From assembly GCF_025515305.1 (NCBI RefSeq), contig NZ_JAOPHT010000003.1, positions 62,001 to 126,000 on the forward strand: a stretch of 64,000 nt of DNA, in the 5' to 3' direction. Below, one piece after another: positions 38,412 through 47,285 of the stretch; the first letter of the stretch is position 1; each line of letters begins with the position of its first letter. The stretch is from Roseicyclus sediminis. GTDB lineage: Bacteria > Pseudomonadota > Alphaproteobacteria > Rhodobacterales > Rhodobacteraceae. The notes below the pieces were generated by a model. It did no database searches, was not told the DNA's origin, and was given only the letters and a program-made list of their open reading frames with translations. The position numbers and the translations under genes were made by a program.

Positions 38412-39844
38412 TCCGCCGCCACGCTCGTGCCCTGCGCCATGACCTTCTCGAGGATCGCCTCGGCCGCCTCGCGGCCATCGCGGATCGCCCAGACCACCAG
38501 GCTTGCGCCGCGCACGATATCGCCCACCGCGTAGACGCCCGGAAGCTGCGTCTCGTGGGTGCGGAAATCGGCCTTGATCGTGCCCCAGCGGGTCACCTCC
38601 AGCTCGGGGCAGTTCCAGAGCGCCGGCAGATCCTCGGGCTCGAAGCCCAGCGCCTTGATGACGAGGTCGGCCTCTTCGACATAATCGGCGCCCTCGATGA
38701 TCTCCGGGCTCTGCCGCCCGGTCGCGTCCGGCGCGCCAAGCCGCATCTTCTGCACCATCACTCCGTCGACGGTATCGCCGGTGAAGCCCTTGGGCGCCGA
38801 TAGCCAGACGAACTCGACGCCCTCTTCCTCGGCATTGGCGACCTCGCGCTGCGAGCCGGGCATGTTCGCGCGGTCGCGGCGATAGAGGCACTTCACGCTG
38901 ACGGCACCCTGACGGACGGCGGTGCGGACGCAGTCCATCGCCGTGTCGCCGCCGCCGATGACGACGACGCGCTTGCCCTCGGCGTTCAGCTCGCCCGACG
39001 CGTATTCCGGCACCGCATCGCCGAAGCCGACGCGGTTCGAAGCCGTGAGGTAGTCGATCGCCCGGACGATCCCGCCCGCGCCCACGCCCGGGGCCTGCAG
39101 GTCGCGCGACTTGTAGACGCCGGTGGCGATCACGACGAAATCGTGCTTCTTGCGGATCTCGTCGAAGGTGATGTCCTCACCGACGTTGCAGTTCATCACG
39201 AAGGTGACGCCGCCCTCTTCCAGCTGCGCGTTGCGGCGCATGACCACGTCCTTCTCCAGCTTGAAGCCGGGAATGCCGTAGACCATCAGCCCGCCCGAGC
39301 GGTCATAACGGTCGTAGACGGTCACCTGCAGACCGGCGCGGCGCAGCATGTCTGCGGCGGCCAGTCCACCGGGACCGGCGCCGATGATGCCCACGGACTC
39401 GGTGCGTTCCGCGGCGGGGCGGATCGGCTGGACCCAGCCCTCCTCCCACGCGGTGTCGGTGATGTACTTCTCGACCGAGCCGATGGTGACCGTGCCGTGC
39501 CCCGACTGCTCAATCACGCAGTTGCCCTCGCAAAGGCGATCCTGCGGACAGATCCGGCCGCAGATCTCGGGGAAGGTGTTGGTCGCCTGGCTGAGTTCAT
39601 AGGCCTCCTGCAGGCGGCCCTCCGCGGTCAGCTTCAGCCAGTCGGGGATGTTGTTATGGAGCGGGCAGTGACTCTGGCAGTAGGGAACGCCGCACTGGCT
39701 GCAGCGAGCGGCCTGCTCGGCCGCCTTCTCGCGCGCGTATTCGCCATAGATCTCGTCGAAATCGTCCGTCCGGTCCTCGGCCGAGCGCTTCTGGGGCATC
39801 TCCTTGCCGATCGTCACGAATTTCAACATGGGTTGCTTGGCCAC
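38408..39844 (-). CDS. gltD: Glutamate synthase (NADPH) small subunit
   Basis: The 478-residue beta subunit passes NADPH electrons through FAD and 4Fe-4S clusters to GltB. GTG 39844 (MAKQPMLKFV) is chosen because Rhodobacteraceae GltD proteins start this way and a GGGAGAAG site lies 8 bases upstream. The N-terminal cysteines (CSQCGVPYCQSHCP, CGRICPQDRLCEGNC), FAD motif GIIGAGPGGLAAA and NADPH motif VIGGGDTAMDC are present. It is the first gene of the cluster gltD, secreted protein, GFA, gltB. Confidence 0.96.
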   Translation of the reverse strand: MAKQPMLKFVTIGKEMPQKRSAEDRTDDFDEIYGEYAREKAAEQAARCSQCGVPYCQSHCPLHNNIPDWLKLTAEGRLQEAYELSQATNTFPEICGRICPQDRLCEGNCVIEQSGHGTVTIGSVEKYITDTAWEEGWVQPIRPAAERTESVGIIGAGPGGLAAADMLRRAGLQVTVYDRYDRSGGLMVYGIPGFKLEKDVVMRRNAQLEEGGVTFVMNCNVGEDITFDEIRKKHDFVVIATGVYKSRDLQAPGVGAGGIVRAIDYLTASNRVGFGDAVPEYASGELNAEGKRVVVIGGGDTAMDCVRTAVRQGAVSVKCLYRRDRANMPGSQREVANAEEEGVEFVWLSAPKGFTGDTVDGVMVQKMRLGAPDATGRQSPEIIEGADYVEEADLVIKALGFEPEDLPALWNCPELEVTRWGTIKADFRTHETQLPGVYAVGDIVRGASLVVWAIRDGREAAEAILEKVMAQGTSVAAE

Positions 39845-39970
39845 GGATCTTCTCCCATTCTGTGGCGGCCCGTATACATAGGCGGCAGAAAGATAAAAAG
39901 ACAGTAATGCTGACCTATATATCGAATCCTCACCCTTGCGCCCGACCCTCACCCCAACTTGGGTGCATAA

Positions 39971-40045
39971 TTGGGTAACATATGGTACCTATTTCCAACA
40001 AAACCATTTGAAAGCTTGGGCTTGCAAGCTAGACGAGTTACCCAA
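39971..40045. repeat. Inverted repeat between gltD and uppP
   Basis: TTGGGTAAC (39971-39979) and GTTACCCAA (40037-40045) form a perfect 9-base inverted repeat 57 bases apart in the divergent gltD-uppP gap. The right arm ends two bases before the uppP ATG, and no ribosome-binding site precedes that ATG. The stretch between is AT-rich compared with the surroundings. It could be an operator pair or an RNA stem covering the uppP start. Confidence 0.4.
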
Positions 40046-40047
40046 CC

Positions 40048-40869
40048 ATGACGCTGTTCCACCTGCTTCTCGTCGCCCTGATCCAGGGCATCACCGAATT
40101 TCTGCCGGTCTCGTCCTCCGGCCACCTGATTCTCCTGCCGAATCTCACCGGCATGGAGGACCAAGGGCAGGTCATCGACGTGGCGGTCCATGTCGGCACT
40201 CTGGGCGCCGTGATCCTGTATTTCTGGCGCGACGTGAAACTGGGCCTCTCGGGCATTCCCCGGATGCTGACCGGCCGCATCGACACGCCGGGGTCGAAGC
40301 TCGCCTTCCTGCTTGCCATCGCGACGGTGCCGGTGATGGCCGTGGGGCTGATCCTCAACATGACCGGCCTCGACGACGCGATGCGGAGCGTCACGGTGAT
40401 CGGCTGGACCATGCTGATCTTCGGCCTCGTCCTTTACTGGGCGGACCAGCGCGGGCCGCAGACCAAGCGCGACGGCGACTGGACCCTGCGGGACGCCATC
40501 GTGATGGGTCTCTGGCAGGCGGTGGCGCTGATCCCCGGCACCTCGCGCTCGGGCATCACGATCACGGCGGGTCGTATCCTGGGCTACGACCGTGAAGCCG
40601 CCGCGCGGCTTGCGATGCTCATGTCGATCCCGACGATCCTGGCGTCCGGCGTGCTTCTCGGCGCGGAGGTCGTTGCGACCGCCGATACCCAGGCCGCCCG
40701 CGACGGGGCGATCGCAGCCGCCATGGCCTTCGTGGCGGCGCTGGCGGCGCTCGCGCTCATGATGCGGCTGCTCAGGAGCGTGAGTTTCACGCCCTACGTG
40801 ATCTACCGGGTGATCCTCGGCGTGATCCTGTTGTGGCTGGGCTACAGCGGCGCGCTCACGATTTCCTGA
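40048..40869 (+). CDS. uppP: Undecaprenyl-diphosphatase
   Basis: UppP dephosphorylates undecaprenyl diphosphate at the periplasmic face, recycling the lipid carrier for cell-wall synthesis. The 273-residue, roughly eight-helix protein has QGITEFLPVSSSGH (Glu17, His26) and PGTSRSGIT, the two catalytic motifs. Its last 14 bases overlap the convergent NDUFA9-like gene. It lacks an obvious ribosome-binding site. Confidence 0.95.
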   Translation: MTLFHLLLVALIQGITEFLPVSSSGHLILLPNLTGMEDQGQVIDVAVHVGTLGAVILYFWRDVKLGLSGIPRMLTGRIDTPGSKLAFLLAIATVPVMAVGLILNMTGLDDAMRSVTVIGWTMLIFGLVLYWADQRGPQTKRDGDWTLRDAIVMGLWQAVALIPGTSRSGITITAGRILGYDREAAARLAMLMSIPTILASGVLLGAEVVATADTQAARDGAIAAAMAFVAALAALALMMRLLRSVSFTPYVIYRVILGVILLWLGYSGALTIS

Positions 40870-41842
40870 GTTGCTCGGCGCTTTGCTTGATCTCGGAATA
40901 CTGGCCCGAGGGCCGGTATGGCCAGAGGTAGTCCTCCAGCACTGCTTCCATCGCGACGGGCTCGATCCCGATATCCGCGAACGTGCGGCATCCCTCGCCC
41001 ACGACATTGTCGCGGCGCAGGTTGCGCACCTGGTCGCGCGTGAGAAGACCGTTGTGGAACAGGCCCAGCGTCACCGCCTGCACCGCGTCGAAGACGGCGC
41101 CCATGATCCCCGCGATCCAGAACGGGACGTTGAGGATCAGGCGGCGGCGGCGGATGACCCGCAACATCGTCTCCATCAGGTGACGGAACGTCCGTATCTC
41201 CGGGCCGCCAAGCTCGTAGACACCCGGTCCTGCCTCGCCCAGCACGCCCTTCACGGCCGCGCGCGCGACATCGTCGACATAGACCGGCTGAAACCGCGTG
41301 TTCGCGCCAACGACGGGAAGAAACGGACTCATCCGCGTCATCTGCGCGAAACGGTTGAAGAACTCGTCCTCGGGGCCGAACACGACAGAGGGGCGCAGGA
41401 TGGTGGCGCGCGGGAAGGCCTCCAGCACGGCGGCCTCGCCAAGGCCCTTGGTCCGGGAATAGTCGCTGTCGCTGGTCTCGTCGGCATCGATTGCCGAGAT
41501 GTGGACCAGCCGGCCCACCCCTTCCTCGGCGGAGATGCGCGCGATGCGTGCCGCACCTTCCGTCTGGACGGTCTCGAAGCGGTTCTTGCCGCGCTCCGAC
41601 AGGATGCCGACGCAGTTCACGACGGCATCCGCGCCATGGATCGCGGCGCGCACCGAGGCGTCGTCACGGACGTTTGAAAAGACCGGCTCGACCTGGCCCA
41701 CGACGCCGTAGGGCCGCACGAACAGCGCCTCGTTCGGGCGCCGCACCGCGACGCGGACACGCCAGCCCGCCTTGGCCATGCGGCGCGCGATGTAGCGTCC
41801 GACAAAGCCGGAGCCGCCAAAGATCGTGACGAGTTTCGCCAT
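40856..41842 (-). CDS. Complex I NDUFA9-like NAD(P)-binding protein
   Basis: The 328-residue atypical SDR protein has the Rossmann motif TIFGGSGFVGRYIARRM, VNCVGIL, an SDYSRTKGLGE active-site-like segment and SVVFGPEDEFFNRF. Alphaproteobacteria carry this relative of the mitochondrial complex I accessory subunit NDUFA9. It may bind NADPH and help assemble or stabilise NADH dehydrogenase, which is inference from the mitochondrial protein. No nuo gene lies in the window. Confidence 0.87.
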   Translation of the reverse strand: MAKLVTIFGGSGFVGRYIARRMAKAGWRVRVAVRRPNEALFVRPYGVVGQVEPVFSNVRDDASVRAAIHGADAVVNCVGILSERGKNRFETVQTEGAARIARISAEEGVGRLVHISAIDADETSDSDYSRTKGLGEAAVLEAFPRATILRPSVVFGPEDEFFNRFAQMTRMSPFLPVVGANTRFQPVYVDDVARAAVKGVLGEAGPGVYELGGPEIRTFRHLMETMLRVIRRRRLILNVPFWIAGIMGAVFDAVQAVTLGLFHNGLLTRDQVRNLRRDNVVGEGCRTFADIGIEPVAMEAVLEDYLWPYRPSGQYSEIKQSAEQLRKS

Positions 41843-41980
41843 GCCCGATAACCTCCGGAGGATGCCTTGGCCGGGTGATAGGCGGCATGGACACCTGTCA
41901 CAAGGTACAAATCGTCCTAGGGTTGAGGACGCGCGGAAAGGCCGCTGGCCCTCGCGTCCATGGGACCTTATCCATTGGGT

Positions 41981-43795
41981 ATGGAATTGAGACGAATCCT
42001 GAGCCTTCTGACGCTTCTGTGCGCGGTTTCGCTTCCGGCCGCGGCGCAGGAGGTGTCGTTCGAGGTGCCGGGCGCCGACGAGGATCTGACCGATCGCCTT
42101 CGGTCGAATTCGCTCGTCGTGCAGGAACTCGGCGGCGCCGATCCCGAGGAGGAGCCCAGCACACCGCAGGACGTCGTGGCCGCCGCCCGCGCCGACTACG
42201 CCAGGCTTGTCGCCGCGCTTTACGACGCAGGGTATTTCTCGCCGGTCGTCCGCATCACGATCGACGGGCGCGAGGCCGCCCGGCTATCGCCGTTCGACGT
42301 GCCGTCCCGGATCGGCCGGGTGGCGATCCTGGTGCAGACCGGGCCGCGCTACAGCTTCGGCGCCGCGGAGATCGGGCCATTGGCCAGCGGGACCGAACTC
42401 CCCGAGGAATTCCGACCGGGCGGCGATGCATCGACCCCCGTGCTTCGCGACACGGCCCGCGCCGCCATCGAAGGCTGGCGCGAGCGTGGGCATGCCACGG
42501 CGGAGATCGCGGACCAGAGCATCACCGCGCGTCATCCCGGCGCCACGCTCGATGCGTCGATACAGGTGGCGCCCGGTCCGGTCGTCACCTTCGGCCAACT
42601 CGTCCCCCAGGGTCAGGAGCGGATGCGGACCGAGCGCATCCTGGAAATCGCGGGCCTGCCCCAGGGCGTGGTCTATTCGCCCGCCATCATGGACCGTGTC
42701 ACCGAGCGGCTGCGCGATACCGGCGTCTTCTCGGCCGTCGCGCTCCAGGAACAGCCGCTCGGCCCGGATGACAGCATGAACATCGTCGCCACGCTGTCCG
42801 AATCCGCGCCACGGCGTTTCGGCTTCGGTGCCGAGATTTCGAGCGATTCCGGCGCACAGGTCAGCGCCTTCTGGCTTCATCGCAACCTTTTCGGCGGGGC
42901 GGAACGGCTGCGAATCGAGGGCGAGATCGGCGGCATCGGCCAGGGCGAGATCTCGACCGACGAGATCGACGGGATCGACGCCGGGCTGCACCTCCGCTTC
43001 TCGCGGCCGGCCACGTTCACGCCCGACACCACCGCCTATTTCGAGGCAGCCGTCGTCGGCCTCGACGAGCCGTCGTTCCGGCTGGTCGGCATCGGTTTCG
43101 AGGCAGGCGTCGATCACTGGTTCTCGCCGCGCCTCGAAGGGTCCCTCGGCATCGGCCTGAGAGCCAACCGGTTCGAGAACGCACTCGGCACGCGCAACAC
43201 CACGCTTCTCTATCTTCCCGGCGAGCTGACCTGGGACAATCGCGACGATCCTCTCCAGCCGACGTCCGGCGTCTACATGATCGGCACCGCCGCGCCCTTC
43301 GCCGTCGCGGGCGACGGGATCGGCGCGAGGCTGACCGCCGACGCGCGCGGCTACCTCGGTCTCGGCGAGGCGGACAGCACCGTCCTCGCGGCGAGGGCCC
43401 AGTTCGGCACGCTCCCCGGTGGAGAAATCCAGTCGATCCCGCCGGACTACCTGTTCTTCTCCGGCGGCTCGGACACGGTGCGCGGTCAATCCTACCAGTC
43501 GCTCGGCGCGATCCAGCAAGGCGCCCCGTCCGGCGGTCGCAGCTTTGCGACGCTTTCGGGCGAGGTGCGCCAGATGATCGGCGACAGCAACTTCGGCCTC
43601 GTGGCTTTCGCGGATGCCGGCTATGTCGGCCGGAACGCGGATTTCTCCGATGGCGACTGGCACGCGGGCGCGGGCATCGGTCTGCGCTACGATACGCCGT
43701 TCGGCCCGATCCGGGTCGACATCGCGACGCCGGTGCGGGGCGGCGGCGTGGGTGACGACCTGTTTCTCTACATCGGCATCGGACAGGCGTTTTGA
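41981..43795 (+). CDS. tamA: Translocation and assembly module outer-membrane protein TamA
   Basis: TamA is an Omp85-family barrel that, with TamB, helps insert autotransporters and other outer-membrane proteins and lipids. The 604-residue protein (ATG 41981; the frame extends to 41960) has a signal peptide (cleavage near PAAAQ), three POTRA domains (about 25-270) and a C-terminal 16-strand barrel with the FSGGSDTVRGQSYQ loop motif and terminal GIGQAF. The stop overlaps the tamB TTG by 4 bases. Confidence 0.92.
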   Translation: MELRRILSLLTLLCAVSLPAAAQEVSFEVPGADEDLTDRLRSNSLVVQELGGADPEEEPSTPQDVVAAARADYARLVAALYDAGYFSPVVRITIDGREAARLSPFDVPSRIGRVAILVQTGPRYSFGAAEIGPLASGTELPEEFRPGGDASTPVLRDTARAAIEGWRERGHATAEIADQSITARHPGATLDASIQVAPGPVVTFGQLVPQGQERMRTERILEIAGLPQGVVYSPAIMDRVTERLRDTGVFSAVALQEQPLGPDDSMNIVATLSESAPRRFGFGAEISSDSGAQVSAFWLHRNLFGGAERLRIEGEIGGIGQGEISTDEIDGIDAGLHLRFSRPATFTPDTTAYFEAAVVGLDEPSFRLVGIGFEAGVDHWFSPRLEGSLGIGLRANRFENALGTRNTTLLYLPGELTWDNRDDPLQPTSGVYMIGTAAPFAVAGDGIGARLTADARGYLGLGEADSTVLAARAQFGTLPGGEIQSIPPDYLFFSGGSDTVRGQSYQSLGAIQQGAPSGGRSFATLSGEVRQMIGDSNFGLVAFADAGYVGRNADFSDGDWHAGAGIGLRYDTPFGPIRVDIATPVRGGGVGDDLFLYIGIGQAF

Positions 43796-46700
43796 CCCGT
43801 TTTCTCATCATCATCTCGGTCGTCCTCGCGGCCCTTCCAGCCGCCGCGCAGGACGACGACCGCGGGCGTCTCATCCGGTTCATCGAGAGCCAGCTATCGG
43901 ATGGCGAGAACCGGCAGGTCCGGATCGACGGGTTTCGCGGTGCGCTGTCCTCCGAGGCGACGCTCGAACGGCTGGCGATCTCGGATGCCGACGGCGAGTG
44001 GCTGGTCCTGGAGAATGCGCAGCTGAACTGGCGTCGCGCCGCGCTCCTGTCGGGCGCGCTCGTGGTCGAAGCCCTGACGGCCGAGCGCCTGACGCTGCTG
44101 CGCCCTCCGCTGCCGCCGGAAGGACCGGACCTTCCCGCCGCCGAGGCGACGCCCTTCGCGCTGCCCGAGCTGCCCCTGAGGGTCCGGATTGGCGAGTTTT
44201 CGATCGGCACCGTCGCGCTGGGCGAGCCGATCATGGGCGTGGCGGCCGAACTGTCGGTGACCGGCGAAGGCCAGCTCGAGGACGGGTCCGGCACGGTGCG
44301 CCTTGAGATGGCGCGGCTCGACGGGCCCGAGGGCCGCTTCAACCTCGATGCAGGCTTCGACAATGCCACGCGCATCCTCGGCCTCGATCTGCTTCTGGAG
44401 GAAGAGGCGGGTGGCCTTGCCGCCGAGCTTCTGAGCCTCCCCGACGAGCCGCCTCTGCGCCTTCACGTGGCCGGCGAGGGGCCGCTGGACGATATCGTGG
44501 TCGACCTCGGCCTCGCCACGAGCGGGGTGGAACGTGTCGACGGTACGATTCGCAGCGCCCGCACGGGCGAGGATGGCGGCCAGAGGATCGACATCGACAT
44601 CGCGGGCGACCTCACGCCGCTGATGGCGACGGAGTATCGTCCGTTTTTCGGAACCAGTTCCGAGATCAGTGCCCAGATCGACAGGCTGGCCGACGGTTCG
44701 ACCCTCCTTCGGGACATGCGGCTGGCGACGGCGGCGGTCCTGCTGCAGGGCGACATCGCGCTGGATGCCGAGAGCAGGCCGGTGTCGATCGACATCGCGG
44801 GTCGTGTCGAGGATCCCGACGGATCGGGGCCGGTTCGCCTGCCGGCACCCGGCGTTCCGGCCTTTCTGTCCTCGGCCGACCTCGCCTTTGTCTTCGATGC
44901 AGCGCAAGGCGACGGCTATCGCATGACCGCGCGGCTTGATGATCTCGATGTCGGGGATTTCTCCGTCGCAGACGCCGAGATCGCGGCAACCGGGCGGATC
45001 ACGCCATCCGCCACCGGCATCGGCGCGGTGACCGCGGACCTGACGGCCGCCCTCAGCGGTCTCGATCACACCGACGCGGCGCTGGCCGAAGCGATGGGCC
45101 GTGACGCCACGTTCGGCGCGAACGCGGCCTGGGCCGAGGGGGAAAGCCTGTCGTTGGAAGACCTCGACGTGCGCGCCGGGGGCATGGAGATTGACGGCAC
45201 CCTCACCGCCTCCTTCGTCGACGGAACCCTTCCCGTCGTTTTCCGGCTCGCGGCAGGCATCGACGAGCTTGGCCGGTTCTCGGCCCTCGCCGGGCAGGAC
45301 CTGTCCGGCGGCCTGAACGCGAACCTCGAGGGAACCGCCGAGGCGCTATCCGGCGCCTTCGACATCGTCCTGGCCGGCACCGGCACATCGATCGGGGCAA
45401 GCCCGGCCCTGCCACCTGCCCTGCTGTCCGGCCAAACCCGTTTGCGCCTCGTGGCCGTGCGCGACATCACGGGCACGCGGATCGATGAACTGACCGTCGA
45501 CGGAACCCAGATCGCGCTCGACGCCACGGGCGAGATCTCGTCGGGCGGCGGGACATTCTCGGCGGATGCGCGGCTTTCGGACCTCGGTCTCTTCACGTCG
45601 GCGGTCCGCGGCCCAGCCACCGTTTCGGCAGATCTCGCGCGGGCCGGGGCGGAGGACAACTGGCAGATCGACGCGCGGCTGCAGGGTCCGGCGGGCCTTG
45701 GCGCGAACGTGACCGGCAGTGCCGACCCCGACAATGGCAACCTGGATCTGCAGACCACGGGCACCGTCCCGCTCGCGCTTGCCAACCAGTTCATCGCGCC
45801 GCGGTCGATTACCGGCGCGCTTCGTTTCGATCTCGCGGTTCGCGGGGCGCCATCGCTCGGCGCCGTATCCGGCACCCTCTCCACGGCCGGCGCGCGCCTT
45901 TCGGCGCCGACGTTCCTGCTGGCGGTCGAGGACATCGGGCTGAATGCCCGCCTGAACGGTGGCCGCGTAACGCTCGATGGCGGTGGAAACATCTCGACGG
46001 GCGGACGGCTTGGCCTGAACGGCTCGCTCGACCTCGGCCAGAGGGGTCTTCCCGGCAATATCGCCGTGACGCTCGACGGCGCGCGCCTGATCGATCCGAC
46101 GCTCTACCAGGTCAACGTGGCCCGCGGCGACCTCGCCGTTTCCGGACCGCTCGCCTCGGCGCCCTTCGTCGCCGGCCTGATCACGCTGGGCGAGTCGGAG
46201 CTGCGCGTGCCGGAAACGGGCCTCGGTGCCGCGGCACCGATCCCGGATATCCGGCATATTGGCGAGACCGCGGCCGAGCGCCAGACACGCGCGGCCGCGG
46301 GTCTTCTGGCCGGACAGGGTGGCAATGGCGGCTCCTCGGCGGTCGGGCTCGACCTGACGATCAACGCGCCGGGGCGTATCTTCCTGCGCGGTCGCGGGAT
46401 CGATGCCGAGTTCGGCGGCTCCATCCGGATCGGCGGCACGTCGGCCAACGTCATCCCCGCCGGCCGTTTCGAGCTGGTCCGGGGGCGTATCTCGATCCTT
46501 GGCACGCGGCTCGACATCACGGAAGGCGCGGCGACCCTGCAGGGCGATTTCGACCCGTTCCTGCAATTGCGCGCCGAAAGCAGGGCCAATGGGTATCGCA
46601 TCACCATCAACGTCGACGGCCCGGCCTCGTCGCCCGATATCTCGCTCAGTTCCGATCCGTTCCTGCCGGAGGACGAGATCCTCGCGCAGCTCCTCTTCGG

Positions 46701-47037
46701 GCGTTCGGTCTCGGCGCTTTCGCCGGTGCAGCTGATCCAGCTTGCCGACGCGGCGAGTTCACTGGTGGGCGGCAGCACGGATGGCGGCCTTCTGGCGAAC
46801 CTGCGCGAAGGCCTCGGCCTCGACGACCTGGACCTTCAGACCGATGCCGAAGGCAACGCGGCGGTGCGGGCAGGTCGCTACCTTTCGGAGAACATCTACA
46901 CCGATGTCACCGTCGGCGCGCAGGGCGAAAGCGAGATCTCCCTCAACATCGACCTGACGCCGGACATCACCGCGCGGGGCAGTTTCTCATCGGACGGGGG
47001 CAGCGCGCTGGGCGTGTATTTCGAACGCGATTACTGA
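43792..47037 (+). CDS. tamB: Translocation and assembly module protein TamB
   Basis: The 1081-residue AsmA/DUF490-type protein bridges the periplasm between inner membrane and TamA. It starts at TTG 43792, overlapping tamA, with a signal/anchor segment (FLIIISVVLAALPAAA). A long beta-helical taco repeat region follows, and the C-terminal DUF490 block is clear (VQLIQLADAASSLVGG, EDEILAQLLFGRSVSALSP, ending ...GVYFERDY). Length is somewhat shorter than the 1259 residues of E. coli TamB. It is the last gene before the tRNA-Leu. Confidence 0.92.
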   Translation: MTRFLIIISVVLAALPAAAQDDDRGRLIRFIESQLSDGENRQVRIDGFRGALSSEATLERLAISDADGEWLVLENAQLNWRRAALLSGALVVEALTAERLTLLRPPLPPEGPDLPAAEATPFALPELPLRVRIGEFSIGTVALGEPIMGVAAELSVTGEGQLEDGSGTVRLEMARLDGPEGRFNLDAGFDNATRILGLDLLLEEEAGGLAAELLSLPDEPPLRLHVAGEGPLDDIVVDLGLATSGVERVDGTIRSARTGEDGGQRIDIDIAGDLTPLMATEYRPFFGTSSEISAQIDRLADGSTLLRDMRLATAAVLLQGDIALDAESRPVSIDIAGRVEDPDGSGPVRLPAPGVPAFLSSADLAFVFDAAQGDGYRMTARLDDLDVGDFSVADAEIAATGRITPSATGIGAVTADLTAALSGLDHTDAALAEAMGRDATFGANAAWAEGESLSLEDLDVRAGGMEIDGTLTASFVDGTLPVVFRLAAGIDELGRFSALAGQDLSGGLNANLEGTAEALSGAFDIVLAGTGTSIGASPALPPALLSGQTRLRLVAVRDITGTRIDELTVDGTQIALDATGEISSGGGTFSADARLSDLGLFTSAVRGPATVSADLARAGAEDNWQIDARLQGPAGLGANVTGSADPDNGNLDLQTTGTVPLALANQFIAPRSITGALRFDLAVRGAPSLGAVSGTLSTAGARLSAPTFLLAVEDIGLNARLNGGRVTLDGGGNISTGGRLGLNGSLDLGQRGLPGNIAVTLDGARLIDPTLYQVNVARGDLAVSGPLASAPFVAGLITLGESELRVPETGLGAAAPIPDIRHIGETAAERQTRAAAGLLAGQGGNGGSSAVGLDLTINAPGRIFLRGRGIDAEFGGSIRIGGTSANVIPAGRFELVRGRISILGTRLDITEGAATLQGDFDPFLQLRAESRANGYRITINVDGPASSPDISLSSDPFLPEDEILAQLLFGRSVSALSPVQLIQLADAASSLVGGSTDGGLLANLREGLGLDDLDLQTDAEGNAAVRAGRYLSENIYTDVTVGAQGESEISLNIDLTPDITARGSFSSDGGSALGVYFERDY

Positions 47038-47074
47038 GCTTTGCGGCAAGCTCCACAATCGCTCTCGCAGCTTG

Positions 47075-47103
47075 TTGACACGCCCCTGACCCCGCGATAT
47101 CAG
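47075..47103 (+). promoter_or_regulatory. Promoter of tRNA-Leu
   Basis: TTGACA (47075-47080) and TATCAG (47098-47103) with a 17-base spacer lie 17 bases before the tRNA. The perfect -35 and tight spacing fit a strong housekeeping-sigma promoter of the sort seen at stable RNA genes. Confidence 0.68.
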
Positions 47104-47120
47104 CCGTCGTCACGACACCT

Positions 47121-47207
47121 GCCCAGGTGGCGGAATTGGTAGACGCGCTGGTTTCAGGTACCAGTGGCTTAACGGCCGTGGAGGTTCGAGTCCTCTCCTG
47201 GGCACCA
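47121..47207 (+). tRNA. tRNA-Leu (anticodon CAG)
   Basis: The 87-base gene has an acceptor stem GCCCAGG/CCTGGGC, discriminator A and encoded CCA. The anticodon stem CTGGT/ACCAG encloses TTCAGGT, giving anticodon CAG (decodes CUG). A long variable arm (TGGCTTAACGGCCG) is class II, as expected for leucine, and the T-loop TTCGAGT is canonical. Its 3' end is the left attachment site of the island, and insertion left the gene intact. Confidence 0.96.
47192..47207 (+). repeat. attL core (left end of island)
   Basis: The 16 bases CCTCTCCTGGGCACCA form the 3' end of the tRNA-Leu gene and are repeated exactly at 58363-58378. This is the usual signature of site-specific integration by a tyrosine recombinase. 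Confidence 0.85.
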
Positions 47208-47252
47208 AAACTCCGATAGAAATCAATGATTTCCGGGGGTTGTGCTTGAAAT

Positions 47253-47263
47253 CACTACACAAA
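47253..47263 (+). promoter_or_regulatory. Putative integrase arm-type site (left)
   Basis: TCACTACACAA lies 46 bases inside the left core. Nearly the same word occurs near the right end at 58292-58302 (TCACTACACGG) and 58345-58355 (reverse complement of CCACTACACAA). Shared short repeats at both ends of an integrated element commonly bind the arm-binding domain of a tyrosine integrase. Confidence 0.5.
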
Positions 47264-47285
47264 CGCCACACAAGAGCGGAGTGCA

